From NCBI RefSeq assembly GCF_008386495.1, contig NZ_VTHJ01000024.1:73983-120460 (forward strand): 46,478 nt of DNA. The letters are read 5' to 3'. A program made the translations under genes and the position numbers. The stretch is from Streptomyces tailanensis (GTDB lineage: Bacteria; Actinomycetota; Actinomycetes; Streptomycetales; Streptomycetaceae). A model generated the notes under the pieces. That model was not told the origin of the DNA. It saw only the letters and a program-made list of their open reading frames with translations, and did no database searches. Positions 7,194-15,104 of this stretch are shown here, one piece after another (position 1 is the stretch's first letter; every line of letters begins with the position of its first letter).

Positions 7194-9298
7194 TGGATCC
7201 GGTGTCCGATCGCAAGCAGCGACAGCGTGAGGCGTTCCACGCGGACGACCCGGCGTCGGGTCCGCTCACCACCGACCAGGGTGTGACCGTCGACCACACC
7301 GACGACGCGCTGACGGTCAGCGAGCGTGGGCCGACGCTGATGGAGGACTTCCACTTCCGGGAGAAGATCACCCGCTTCGACCATGAGCGGATCCCGGAGC
7401 GGGTGGTGCACGCGCGGGGCGCGGGCGCGTACGGGTACTTCGAACCGTACGAGTCCTGCGCCGAGTTCACCCGGGCGGCGTTCCTCCAGGACCCCGCCGT
7501 ACGGACTCCGGTCTTCGTGCGGTTCTCGACCGTGCAGGGGCCGAAGGGCTCGGCGGACACGGTGCGGGACGTGCGCGGTTTCGCGACCAAGTTCTATACG
7601 TCGGAGGGAAATTACGACCTCGTCGGCAACAACTTCCCGGTCTTCTTCATCCAGGACGGCATCAAGTTCCCCGACTTCGTGCATGCGGTGAAGCCGGAGC
7701 CGCACAACGACATCCCGACGGGCGCGTCCGCGCACGACACCCTGTGGGACTTCGTGTCGCTCCAGCCGGAGACGCTGCACGCGATCATGTGGCTGATGTC
7801 GGACCGGGCCATCCCGCGCAGCTTCCGCATGATGCAGGGCTTCGGTGTGCACACCTTCCGCTTCGTCAACGCGGCCGGCCGGGGCACGTTCGTCAAGTTC
7901 CACTGGAAGCCCAAGCTCGGCACCCACTCGCTGGTGTGGGACGAGGCGCAGGAGTGCCAGGGCCGGGACCCGGACTTCAACCGCCGGGACCTGTGGAACG
8001 CGATCGAGGCGGGTGAGTACCCGGCGTGGGAACTGGGTGTCCAACTCGTGCCGGAGGAGGACGAGTTCGCCTTCGACTTCGATCTGCTCGACGCCACGAA
8101 GATCATTCCCGAGGAGCAGGTGCCGGTCCGCCCGATCGGCCGCATGGTCCTCGACCGCAACCCGGAGAATTTCTTCGCGGAGACCGAGCAGGTCGCCTTC
8201 CACACCGCCAATGTCGTCCCGGGCATCGACTTCACCAACGACCCGCTGCTCCAGGCCCGCAACTTCTCCTACCTGGACACCCAGTTGATCCGCCTCGGCG
8301 GCCCCAACTTCAGCCAGCTGCCCGTGAACCGCCCGGTCGCTCCCGTACGCACCAACCAGCGCGACGGCTACCACCAGTCCACGATCCACGGCGGCACCAA
8401 CTACTTCCCGAACTCCCTCGGCGGCGGCTGCCCGGCCCACGCGGGCGTCGACGGCAACGCCTACACGCACTACGCCGAGCGCGTCGACGGCGCCAAGATC
8501 CGCCGCCGCAGCGAGAGTTTCAAGGACCATCACAGCCAGCCCGCGATGTTCTGGAACAGCATGGCGCCCTGGGAGAAGCAGCACATCGTCGCCGCCTTCC
8601 GCTTCGAACTCGGCAAGGTCGGCGCACTGTCCGTCCGCACCCGCACGGTCGGGGAACTCGCCAAGGTGGACCCGGAGCTGGCGTCCGAGGTCGCCCAGGG
8701 CATCGGAGTACCCGTGCCGACGCCGGCCGAGCCGGTGTCGTACAAGCTGACCTCTCCCGCCCTCAGTCTGGAGTCCCAGCGCGGCGACGGCTCGATCCGC
8801 ACCCGCCGGATCGCGGTGCTGGTCGCCGACGGCGTGGACGCCGAACAGGTCACCACCGTGCGCGAGGCGCTGGCCGCCGAGGGCGCGATCGTGGAGGCGC
8901 TGGCCGCGCGGGACGGCACCGTGCGCGGCGCGGACGGCGCCGAGTACACCGTGGACCGGGCCCTGCCGACCGTGGCGTCCGTCCTGTACGACGCGGTCCT
9001 GCTGCCGGGTGGCCCCGTGGGCACCCCGTCCCCGGTGACCGACCCGGACGCGATGCGCTTCGTCCGCGACGCCTACCGCCACGGCAAACCCATCGCCGCC
9101 CTCGGCTCGGGCGTCGGCATCCTCGCCGCCCTGGAACCCGAGGGCCTGCGCCTGTCCTCCGAGTTCCACCACGTGGTCTGCGACCACGGCGTGGTCACGG
9201 ACACGGCCCAGGGCACGGCCGGCGAGGAATTCACCCGCGAGTTCGTGACGGCGATAGCGGCCCACCGCCACTGGGACAGGCCACGGGTGCGCTGCTGA
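7193..9298 (+). CDS. katE: Large-subunit (clade 2, HPII-like) catalase
   Basis: 701 aa haem catalase that converts hydrogen peroxide to water and oxygen. Distal His73 (VVHARG), distal Asn146 (GNNFPVFF) and proximal Tyr360 (RNFSYLD) keep exactly the spacing of E. coli HPII H128/N201/Y415. The C-terminal domain from about residue 538 (RRIAVLVADGVDAEQ) is the DJ-1/PfpI-like domain of large catalases; its nucleophile position reads ALGSGVG, so the cysteine is lost as usual. It is coupled to the upstream DJ-1/PfpI gene and followed by a strong hairpin. The gene name is used in the sense of a KatE/HPII-type enzyme. Confidence 0.96.
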   Translation: MDPVSDRKQRQREAFHADDPASGPLTTDQGVTVDHTDDALTVSERGPTLMEDFHFREKITRFDHERIPERVVHARGAGAYGYFEPYESCAEFTRAAFLQDPAVRTPVFVRFSTVQGPKGSADTVRDVRGFATKFYTSEGNYDLVGNNFPVFFIQDGIKFPDFVHAVKPEPHNDIPTGASAHDTLWDFVSLQPETLHAIMWLMSDRAIPRSFRMMQGFGVHTFRFVNAAGRGTFVKFHWKPKLGTHSLVWDEAQECQGRDPDFNRRDLWNAIEAGEYPAWELGVQLVPEEDEFAFDFDLLDATKIIPEEQVPVRPIGRMVLDRNPENFFAETEQVAFHTANVVPGIDFTNDPLLQARNFSYLDTQLIRLGGPNFSQLPVNRPVAPVRTNQRDGYHQSTIHGGTNYFPNSLGGGCPAHAGVDGNAYTHYAERVDGAKIRRRSESFKDHHSQPAMFWNSMAPWEKQHIVAAFRFELGKVGALSVRTRTVGELAKVDPELASEVAQGIGVPVPTPAEPVSYKLTSPALSLESQRGDGSIRTRRIAVLVADGVDAEQVTTVREALAAEGAIVEALAARDGTVRGADGAEYTVDRALPTVASVLYDAVLLPGGPVGTPSPVTDPDAMRFVRDAYRHGKPIAALGSGVGILAALEPEGLRLSSEFHHVVCDHGVVTDTAQGTAGEEFTREFVTAIAAHRHWDRPRVRC

Positions 9299-9309
9299 GG
9301 AGGGACTAG

Positions 9310-9350
9310 TGGGGGGTGCCTATGAAACGAAGGGCGCCCCCCATGCTTTT
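9310..9350 (+). terminator. Factor-independent terminator after catalase
   Basis: TGGGGGGTGCC (9310-9320) pairs with GGCGCCCCCCA (9333-9343) with a single G-U pair, a 12-base loop, and then TGCTTTT. It lies 12 bases after the catalase stop, in a convergent intergenic region. Confidence 0.75.
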
Positions 9351-9400
9351 AGGGGCGCGGGGAACCGCGCGAGCAACCACAACGCACCCGCAGCCCGCAA
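9351..9400. repeat. Dispersed Streptomyces-type repeat
   Basis: AGGGGCGCGGGGAACCGCGC ... ACGCACCCGCAGCCCGC. It shares its beginning and end with the interrupted copy at 291-431. It fills the gap between the catalase terminator and the end of the convergent gene at 9433. Confidence 0.6.
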
Positions 9401-9432
9401 AGCACAACCAGCCCCGAGCTCTCACCGGCTCT

Positions 9433-10050
9433 CTACGGCCGCCGCCCAAGAAGACACAACAACCTGGTCTGCTCATCGGCCCCCACCGGCGGCTCCACCG
9501 GCGACGCGAACAACCCACTCTTCTCCAGATCCCCGGCGTACGGACTGATCCCCTCCACCGCGAACTTCAACAACTCCCTGGGAAGCCGTTCCTCGAAACT
9601 GATCGCCCGGGACAGATCCCACGCGTGGACCACGAGATCCGCGATCATCTGCGCACAGTACGCCGTCGCCGGCGTGTCGCCGTACGACAGATGAACCGTC
9701 CGCTCCAGCGCCCCCGGCGCCGCGAACGCGTCGCGCGCGGAGCGGGCCGCCGTGTCCCAGGAGGCGGCCGGGTCGGGCCCCAGCAGGTCCCCGTCGAACG
9801 TGTCGCCGACCTCCTCGATCATGCAGCCGTCCCGCACCAGCACGGGCACCCAGAGCTGCTCGGAGACGAGGTGGTTGACGAGGTCACGGACCGTCCACTT
9901 GTGGCACGGCGTAGCCGCGCCCCACTGGTCGTGACGGACGGCGTGCACCCGGTCACCGAAGAGGTCCTGTGCCTCGGAGTGCCGGGTGAGCAGCGGATTC
10001 GGCACCGCCGCATCGCTTGTCTCGGCTGTGCCTGAAGTCGTGCCGGTCAT
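9433..10050 (-). CDS. TIGR03086-type DinB/maleylpyruvate isomerase-like protein
   Basis: 205 aa. The N-terminal four-helix bundle of the mycothiol-dependent maleylpyruvate isomerase (MDMPI)/DinB superfamily is visible: TPCHKWTVRDLVNHLVSEQL with metal-ligand-type histidines, and later MIADLVVHAWDLSRAI. Members are metal-binding and often thiol-dependent; the reaction here is unknown. I chose the ATG at 10050 because it overlaps the stop of the upstream gene (ATGA) and has GAGGA 8 bases upstream; an in-frame ATG at 10062 is the alternative. Confidence 0.85.
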   Translation of the reverse strand: MTGTTSGTAETSDAAVPNPLLTRHSEAQDLFGDRVHAVRHDQWGAATPCHKWTVRDLVNHLVSEQLWVPVLVRDGCMIEEVGDTFDGDLLGPDPAASWDTAARSARDAFAAPGALERTVHLSYGDTPATAYCAQMIADLVVHAWDLSRAISFEERLPRELLKFAVEGISPYAGDLEKSGLFASPVEPPVGADEQTRLLCLLGRRP

Positions 10051-10280
10051 GACGACGCACATCCTCGCTCCCGGGCGCCCTCACGCGTGCGGCCCGAGAC
10101 GATCGGGCGGCGTGGGTGCCGGCGCAGATACTCCCCCTCCAGTTGCGCCATCCGTTCGTTGTGGGTGCGCAACGCTTCGCTCGATCCGTGCAGCAGCGTG
10201 TCGTGGCGCGTGCGGTGGATCGACTCCAGCTCTTTCATCAACTGCTGGTCGTCCAGCTTGTCCGGGTGCACTCCGGTCAT
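10047..10280 (-). CDS. DUF6158-type small protein
   Basis: 77 aa, charged and helical: KLDDQQLMKELESIHRTRHD, then RMAQLEGEYLRRHPRRP. I recognise this as the actinobacterial DUF6158 pattern, which has no known function. The start at 10280 (MTGVHPDKL) is chosen because the preceding codons are not conserved-looking; an ATG at 10310 is possible. It is coupled by 4 bases to the MDMPI-like gene and is divergent from the baeRF2 gene. Confidence 0.75.
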   Translation of the reverse strand: MTGVHPDKLDDQQLMKELESIHRTRHDTLLHGSSEALRTHNERMAQLEGEYLRRHPRRPIVSGRTREGARERGCASS

Positions 10281-10298
10281 GGTGGTACCCCGATCTTC

Positions 10299-10323
10299 GT
10301 GTTCCTCCATGAGGTCCGGGTAC
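10299..10323 (+). promoter_or_regulatory. Stress-sigma (GNNTN-N14-GGGTAC) promoter candidate
   Basis: GTGTT at 10299-10303, a 14-base spacer, and GGGTAC at 10318-10323, about 43 bases upstream of the baeRF2 start at 10367. It is the same layout as the sites at 3319 and 24761. Confidence 0.45.
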
Positions 10324-10366
10324 CCGCCCGGCAATCGTCAGCCCGAGCGGCCTCCGGGAGGGAGCC

Positions 10367-11500
10367 ATGGATCTCGCGTTCCTCAATCCACTGTACGAAC
10401 ATCCCGGGCCCTGGGCCTCCGTGTACCTCGGTCCGGCCGTCCCCTCGGAGTCCACGGCCCATGAGCAGTCCCTGGCGGCGGCGGCCGTCTCCCGTGAGCT
10501 GGCCGAGCAGGGAGCGGACGCGGCGACCTGCCGGGCCCTGCGCGAGGCCGTGGACGAGATGCGGCACGAGGCCGATCCGCACGGCCGGGCGTTCTTCGCG
10601 CGCGACGGCCAGGTGGTCCTTGACCCGCCGCTGGCCTCCCCGCCCCCGGCACCGGAGGCCTTCTGGACCCCGCTGCCCCGTACGGCGCCGCTGCTGGACC
10701 TGGCCGGGGAGGACCCGGTGTGTCTGGTGGCGTACGTGGACCGGCGGGGCGCGCGGTTCGAGCTGCGCGGCGCCCTGGGCAGCGAGGACGCCGGGGCGGT
10801 GGCCGGGCGGCAGTGGCCCCTGCACCGTACGAGCACGGTCGACTGGTCCGAGCGGCACTTCCAGCTACGGGTGGAGAACACCTGGGAGCACAACGCGGCG
10901 GAGGTCGCCGAGGCTCTCGCCGTCTGTCAGGAGGAGACCCGCGCCGATCTGCTGATCCTCGTGGGTGAGGACCGTGAGCGGCACGCCGTGCGGGACCGGC
11001 TGCCGCAGCCGCTCCTCGACCGTGTGGTGGAGGCCCCGCACGGGCCCGGCAGCAGGCTGCTGGACGAGGACGTGGCGCGGGCCCGCGTCGAGCATGTACG
11101 CCGACGGGCCTCGGACGAGGTCGGGCGGTTCCTGGCGGCGCGCGGCCCGGACGCCGAGGGGCGCCGGGGTGCCGTCGAGGACGTCGCCGACCTGGTGGAA
11201 GCGGCGCGCGAGCACCGTATCGACGAGCTGCTCGTCCGCCCCGCGGGGCCCGACACGCATCGGGCGCTGTGGGTCGGCGAGGATCCCGACCAGCTGGCCG
11301 TACGCCGTACGGAGCTGCGCACGCTCGGGCAGGGACGCGGGCTCGACGAGGAACACACCTGGTCGGCCCGTGCGGACGACGCGCTGCTGCGGTCCGCCGT
11401 GGCCACGAACGCCCCGGCGATCTCGGTGACGGCGGCCACCGGGGCGACGGAGGGTGAGGTGCCGGTCGGCGGGCTGGGCGCGCTGCTGCGCTGGAAGTAG
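10367..11500 (+). CDS. baeRF2-type protein (Vms1/eRF1-like, Rv2629 family)
   Basis: 377 aa. It begins MDLAFLNPLYEHPGPWASVY, then an N-terminal domain with VCLVAYVDRRGARFELRGAL, a middle domain containing DLLILVGEDRERHAVRDRLP near residues 195-215, and a C-terminal domain ending in AISVTAATGATEGEVPVGGL. This is the bacterial/archaeal eRF1-like family 2 layout, typified by Mycobacterium Rv2629. Such proteins are related to the peptidyl-tRNA hydrolase domain of Vms1/ANKZF1, and a ribosome-associated stress or dormancy role is proposed in the literature. GGAGGGAG precedes the start. Confidence 0.85.
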   Translation: MDLAFLNPLYEHPGPWASVYLGPAVPSESTAHEQSLAAAAVSRELAEQGADAATCRALREAVDEMRHEADPHGRAFFARDGQVVLDPPLASPPPAPEAFWTPLPRTAPLLDLAGEDPVCLVAYVDRRGARFELRGALGSEDAGAVAGRQWPLHRTSTVDWSERHFQLRVENTWEHNAAEVAEALAVCQEETRADLLILVGEDRERHAVRDRLPQPLLDRVVEAPHGPGSRLLDEDVARARVEHVRRRASDEVGRFLAARGPDAEGRRGAVEDVADLVEAAREHRIDELLVRPAGPDTHRALWVGEDPDQLAVRRTELRTLGQGRGLDEEHTWSARADDALLRSAVATNAPAISVTAATGATEGEVPVGGLGALLRWK

Positions 11501-11519
11501 CCACCGCGGGCCGGATCGG

Positions 11520-13139
11520 CTAGCGGGCCCTCACGACCCGCCGCTCGTCCCATACCGGTTCCGGGGTCTCCCGTACGCGGCCGTCGGAGCCGAAGACGAG
11601 ATAACGGTCGAACGAACGAGCGAACCAGCGGTCGTGCGTGACCGCGAGGACCGTACCGTCGAAGGCCTCCAGGCCCTCCTGGAGGGCCTCCGCCGACTCC
11701 AGGTCGAGGTTGTCGGTGGGCTCGTCGAGCAGCAGGGCGGTCACGCCCTGGAGCTCAAGCAGCAGGATCTGGAAGCGGGCCTGCTGGCCGCCGGAGAGCC
11801 GGTCGAAGGGCTGCTCGGCCTGCTTGGTCAGCTCGTAGCGGCGCAGCCGGGACATGGCGGCGCCGCGGTCCTGGGCGTGCTCCTTCCACAGGATGTCGAG
11901 CAGCGTCCGGCCCTCCAGCTCGGGGTGCGCGTGCGTCTGCGCGAAGTGCCCGGGTACGACCCGGGCGCCGAGCTTCCACTCCCCCGTGTGGGCCACGTCG
12001 TCGCCGGCGAGCAGGCGCAGGAAGTGGGACTTGCCGGAGCCGTTGGAGCCGAGGACGGCGACGCGTTCGCCGTAGAAGACCTCCAGGTCGAAGGGTTTCA
12101 TCAGGCCGGTCAGCTCAAGTCCCTTGCAGGTCACGGCCCTTACGCCGGTACGGCCGCCCTTGAGCCGCATGGTGATGTCCTGCTCGCGCGGCGGCTCCGG
12201 CGGCGGCCCGGCCTCCTCGAACTTGCGCAGCCGGGTCTGGGCGGCGGCGTACCGCGAGGCCATCTCATGGCTGACGGCGGCGGCCTGACGAAGGTTCAGC
12301 ACGAGCTTCTTCAGCTGGGCGTGCTTCTCGTCCCAGCGGCGCCGCAGTTCCTCGAAGCGCTCGAACCGCTGCCGCCGGGCCTCGTGATACGTGTCGAAGC
12401 CGCCGCCGTGCACCCAGGCGTCGGCGCCCGCCGGGCCCGGCTCCACGCTGACGATCTTCCCGGCGGCGCGGGCGAGGAGTTCGCGGTCGTGCGAGACGAA
12501 GAGCACGGTCTTGCGGGTCTCCTTGAGCCGCTCCTCCAGCCAGCGCTTACCGGGTACGTCGAGGTAGTTGTCGGGCTCGTCGAGGAGGAGCACCTGGTCG
12601 GTGCCGCGCAGCAGCGCCTCCAGCACGAGCCGCTTCTGCTCACCGCCGGAGAGCGTGCGCACCTGCCGCCACTGCGCCTTCTCGTACGGCACGCCGAGCG
12701 CGGCCATGGTGCAGATGTCCCACAGCGTCTCGGCCTCGTAGCCGCGCACCTCGGCCCAGTCGGAGAGGGCCTGCGCGTACGTCAGCTGGGCGGCCTCGTC
12801 GTCCACGGTCATGATCGCGTGCTCGGCGGCGTCGACCGCCCTGGCCGCCTCCCGGATCCCCGGCTGCGCCACCGACACGAGCAGGTCCCGCACGGTCGTC
12901 TCGTCCCGCACGGACCCCACGAACTGCCGCATCACCCCGAGCCCACCGGTGACGGTGACAGACCCCCCGTGCGGCTTCAGCTCCCCCGAGATCAACCGCA
13001 GCAGCGTCGTCTTCCCGGCCCCGTTCGGCCCGACCAGGGCCACCACGGCCCCCTCCCCCACCCGAAACGACACATCACCGAGCAACGCCCGCCCGTCCGG
13101 TAGGTAGTACTCCAGGTGAGCGGCTTCGAGGTGTCCCAT
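11520..13139 (-). CDS. ABC-F family ATPase
   Basis: 539 aa with two ABC ATPase domains and no membrane segment. Domain 1 has Walker A GPNGAGKTT (37-45), signature LSGGEQKR and LLLDEPDNYLD. Domain 2 has GSNGSGKSH near residue 355, LSGGQQAR and LLLDEPTDNLDLESAEAL. The interdomain linker is charged and helical (QRFERFEELRRRWDEKHAQL). ABC-F proteins act on the ribosomal E site as translation factors or antibiotic-resistance proteins; which one this is cannot be told. The second Walker A has H where T/S is usual after KS, and the first Walker B ends in DN-Y-LD. The start at 13139 is a choice; ATG at 13148 is also in frame, and neither has a strong ribosome site. Confidence 0.92.
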   Translation of the reverse strand: MGHLEAAHLEYYLPDGRALLGDVSFRVGEGAVVALVGPNGAGKTTLLRLISGELKPHGGSVTVTGGLGVMRQFVGSVRDETTVRDLLVSVAQPGIREAARAVDAAEHAIMTVDDEAAQLTYAQALSDWAEVRGYEAETLWDICTMAALGVPYEKAQWRQVRTLSGGEQKRLVLEALLRGTDQVLLLDEPDNYLDVPGKRWLEERLKETRKTVLFVSHDRELLARAAGKIVSVEPGPAGADAWVHGGGFDTYHEARRQRFERFEELRRRWDEKHAQLKKLVLNLRQAAAVSHEMASRYAAAQTRLRKFEEAGPPPEPPREQDITMRLKGGRTGVRAVTCKGLELTGLMKPFDLEVFYGERVAVLGSNGSGKSHFLRLLAGDDVAHTGEWKLGARVVPGHFAQTHAHPELEGRTLLDILWKEHAQDRGAAMSRLRRYELTKQAEQPFDRLSGGQQARFQILLLELQGVTALLLDEPTDNLDLESAEALQEGLEAFDGTVLAVTHDRWFARSFDRYLVFGSDGRVRETPEPVWDERRVVRAR

Positions 13140-13190
13140 GGGGCGCATTGTCCGAGGACGGGCAACGCGGGAGCAAATCCATTTCGTCGC

Positions 13191-13290
13191 AGCCGCGGGC
13201 AATCGTGCCGCTGAGGCGGCTGCCCACCCACCGGTCATAGCTGCGGGCAGTCGTGCCGCTGGGGCGGCACAGGTGGGCGCAGCGGCACCC
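13191..13290. repeat. Tandemly duplicated dispersed repeat in divergent promoter region
   Basis: Two imperfect direct copies (beginning near 13191 and 13240) share GCGGGCARTCGTGCCGCTG. The second runs on through CGGCACAGGTGGGCGCAGCG. This is a sequence type that I recognise from Streptomyces intergenic regions. It occupies the 258-base gap between the divergent ABC-F and PAP2 genes, where no further gene is seen. Confidence 0.55.
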
Positions 13291-13397
13291 GGCAAGCGCC
13301 GGTGAGCGAAACCCCGCCCCAGCCCAGCCGCAGACACCGGGCTCCTACGCGGACCCCGCCCGACACAATCCCACGGCCATGGGGTACCCGTGGACCC

Positions 13398-14963
13398 ATG
13401 ACCGCAGACGTCGACCTCACCGTACGCCCGCCCGGCCACCACATCCTCAGGGACCGTTTCCTCGCCGCGGACAGCCGCCTGTTCAACGCGGTGGCGACCC
13501 GCCACTGGCCCGGCGCCCACCCCATGCTGCCGAGGCTGAGCCGCGCAGCGAACCACGGCGTGCTGTGGTTCGCCACGGCGGCGGCCATCGCGGCGACCCG
13601 GAGTCCCAGGGCCCGCAGGGCGGCCGCGAGGGGCGTGGCCTCGCTCGCCCTCGCCTCCGCCACCATCAACACCCTCGGCAAGCGCTCGGTACGCCGCCCC
13701 CGCCCGGTCCTGGACAACGTCCCGCTGATGCGCCAGCTGAAGCGCCAGCCGATCACCACGTCCTTCCCCTCGGGCCACTCCGCGTCGGCCGCCGCCTTCG
13801 CGACGGGCGTCGCCCTGGAGTCCCGCGGCTGGGGCGCGGCCGTCGCCCCGCTGGCGGCCGCGGTCGCACTGTCCCGCGTGTACACGGGTGTCCACTTCCC
13901 GAGCGACGTCCTGGTCGGCGCCGCCCTGGGCGTGGGCGCCGCCTACGCCGTACGGGGTCTCGTGCCGTCCCGCGACCAGCTCCCGGCACCCGGTCGCCCG
14001 CGCTCCCCCACTCTCGGCTTCGCTCGAGCGGGAGGTACCCCCATCGCGCCCGCGCTGCCCGACGGGGACGGCCTGGTCGTCGTCGCCAACCGGGCCGCGG
14101 CGACCGCCGACCGCGTACACGCCCTGCGGGACGCGCTCCCCGCCGCCGAGACCGTGGAGTGCGAACCGGAGGATGTGAGGGCCGAGTTGGAGAAGGCGGC
14201 CGCACGCGCGCGGGTGCTCGGCGTGTGCGGCGGCGACGGCACGGTGAACGCCGCCGCCGAGGTGGCCCTGCGCCACGGCCTCCCCCTCGCCGTACTCCCC
14301 GGCGGCACGCTCAACCACTTCGCGTACGACCTCGGCGTCGAGAACGCCCGTGACCTGAGCCGCGCGCTGAGCCGGGGCGAGGCCGTCCGCGTAGACCTGG
14401 GGCACTTCGCGTCCGGTGAGACGCAGGGGCACTTCCTCAACACGTTCAGCCTGGGCGTCTATCCGGAGCTGGTGGGGGAACGCGAGCGCTGGGAGCGGCT
14501 GATCGGCGGCTGGCCGGCCGGGGTGATCGCGGCGCTGCGCGTCCTGCGCTCCGACCGCCGTCCGCTCCAGGCAACCGTCAAGGGCCGCCCGCACCCGCTG
14601 TGGCTGCTCTTCGCCGGCAACGGCACGTACCACCGGCTGGGCCTGACCCCGGCCCGCCGTTACGACCTGGCCGACGGCCTGCTGGACGTCCGGGTCGTGC
14701 ACGGCGGCCGCCGCCCGGCCCTGCGACTGCTGGCGGCGGCGATCGCGGGCCCGCTGACCCTCCCCCACTCTCGGCTTCGCTCGAGCGGGAGGTACCCCCA
14801 TCCGGCGCACGCGGCCGTGCGCGTACGACAGCTCCGGGTGGAGGGCATCGCGCCGGGCACGCCCCTCGCGTACGACGGCGAAGTCGCCATGGCGGAAGGG
14901 GATCTGACACTCCGGAAGCTCCCGGAGGCGCTCACGGTCTACAGCCCCCTGCCCGTCCACTGA
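13398..14963 (+). CDS. PAP2 phosphatase fused to diacylglycerol/lipid kinase domain
   Basis: 521 aa. N-terminal membrane PAP2 phosphatase: KRSVRRPRP (95-103), PSGH (124-127), and SR...H...D (159-170). C-terminal DAGK-type catalytic domain: CGGDGTVNAA (277-286) and LPGGTLNHFAYDLGV. Fusions of this type occur widely in actinobacteria and act on membrane lipids or prenyl phosphates; the substrate is unknown. Two copies of a dispersed repeat lie inside the gene (14003-14044 and 14760-14801), encoding about residues 202-216 in the interdomain linker and about 455-468 near the end, in different frames. They are probably surface loops. The start at 13398 gives the first residues typical of the PAP2 domain. 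No good ribosome site is visible (CCCGTGGACCC), so the start is uncertain. Confidence 0.9.
   Translation: MTADVDLTVRPPGHHILRDRFLAADSRLFNAVATRHWPGAHPMLPRLSRAANHGVLWFATAAAIAATRSPRARRAAARGVASLALASATINTLGKRSVRRPRPVLDNVPLMRQLKRQPITTSFPSGHSASAAAFATGVALESRGWGAAVAPLAAAVALSRVYTGVHFPSDVLVGAALGVGAAYAVRGLVPSRDQLPAPGRPRSPTLGFARAGGTPIAPALPDGDGLVVVANRAAATADRVHALRDALPAAETVECEPEDVRAELEKAAARARVLGVCGGDGTVNAAAEVALRHGLPLAVLPGGTLNHFAYDLGVENARDLSRALSRGEAVRVDLGHFASGETQGHFLNTFSLGVYPELVGERERWERLIGGWPAGVIAALRVLRSDRRPLQATVKGRPHPLWLLFAGNGTYHRLGLTPARRYDLADGLLDVRVVHGGRRPALRLLAAAIAGPLTLPHSRLRSSGRYPHPAHAAVRVRQLRVEGIAPGTPLAYDGEVAMAEGDLTLRKLPEALTVYSPLPVH
14003..14044 (+). repeat. Six-frame-open dispersed repeat inside PAP2/kinase gene, copy 1
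   Basis: CTCCCCCACTCTCGG ... CGCTCGAGCG ... GGTACCCCCAT. It is translated here as SPTLGFARAGGTP in the PAP2-to-kinase linker. It matches copy 2 at 14760 over nearly the whole 42 bases, and the copy at 17974 except near the GGTACC end. Confidence 0.85.
14760..14801 (+). repeat. Six-frame-open dispersed repeat inside PAP2/kinase gene, copy 2
   Basis: Nearly identical to the copy at 14003, but read in another frame as LPHSRLRSSGRYPHP. It falls between the kinase-domain segment RLLAAAIAGPLT and the strand AVRVRQLRVEGIAPG. Confidence 0.85.
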
Positions 14964-15045
14964 CGACAACCGATCACCGACCAGCACCGTCCAACATTCA
15001 AGACGGCGGTCTCAATATTCGACATGAGGCGTACGGTTCGGGTAC

Positions 15046-15088
15046 GACCTCGCGGACCTCGCGGACCTCGGGGATTTCGGGGATCTCG
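15046..15088 (+). repeat. 9-bp tandem repeat array
   Basis: About five 9-bp units: CTCGCGGAC twice, then CTCGGGGAT, TTCGGGGAT and a partial CTCGCGGA. It ends just before the ribosome site (GGAAGGGGA) of the methyltransferase at 15105, so it lies in the 5' untranslated or promoter region. Confidence 0.75.
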
Positions 15089-15104
15089 CGGAAGGGGAAC
15101 TGTC

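Noticed and set aside
6734..9271. A minus-strand open frame of about 845 codons
   Set aside because: It is antisense to the DJ-1/PfpI gene and the catalase and shows only Arg/Gly/Val-rich shadow composition.
15040..15045. GGGTAC upstream of the methyltransferase as a stress promoter
   Set aside because: No GNNTN box is present at 14-16 bases upstream (GACAT at 14 fails at the T). GGGTAC alone is too common.
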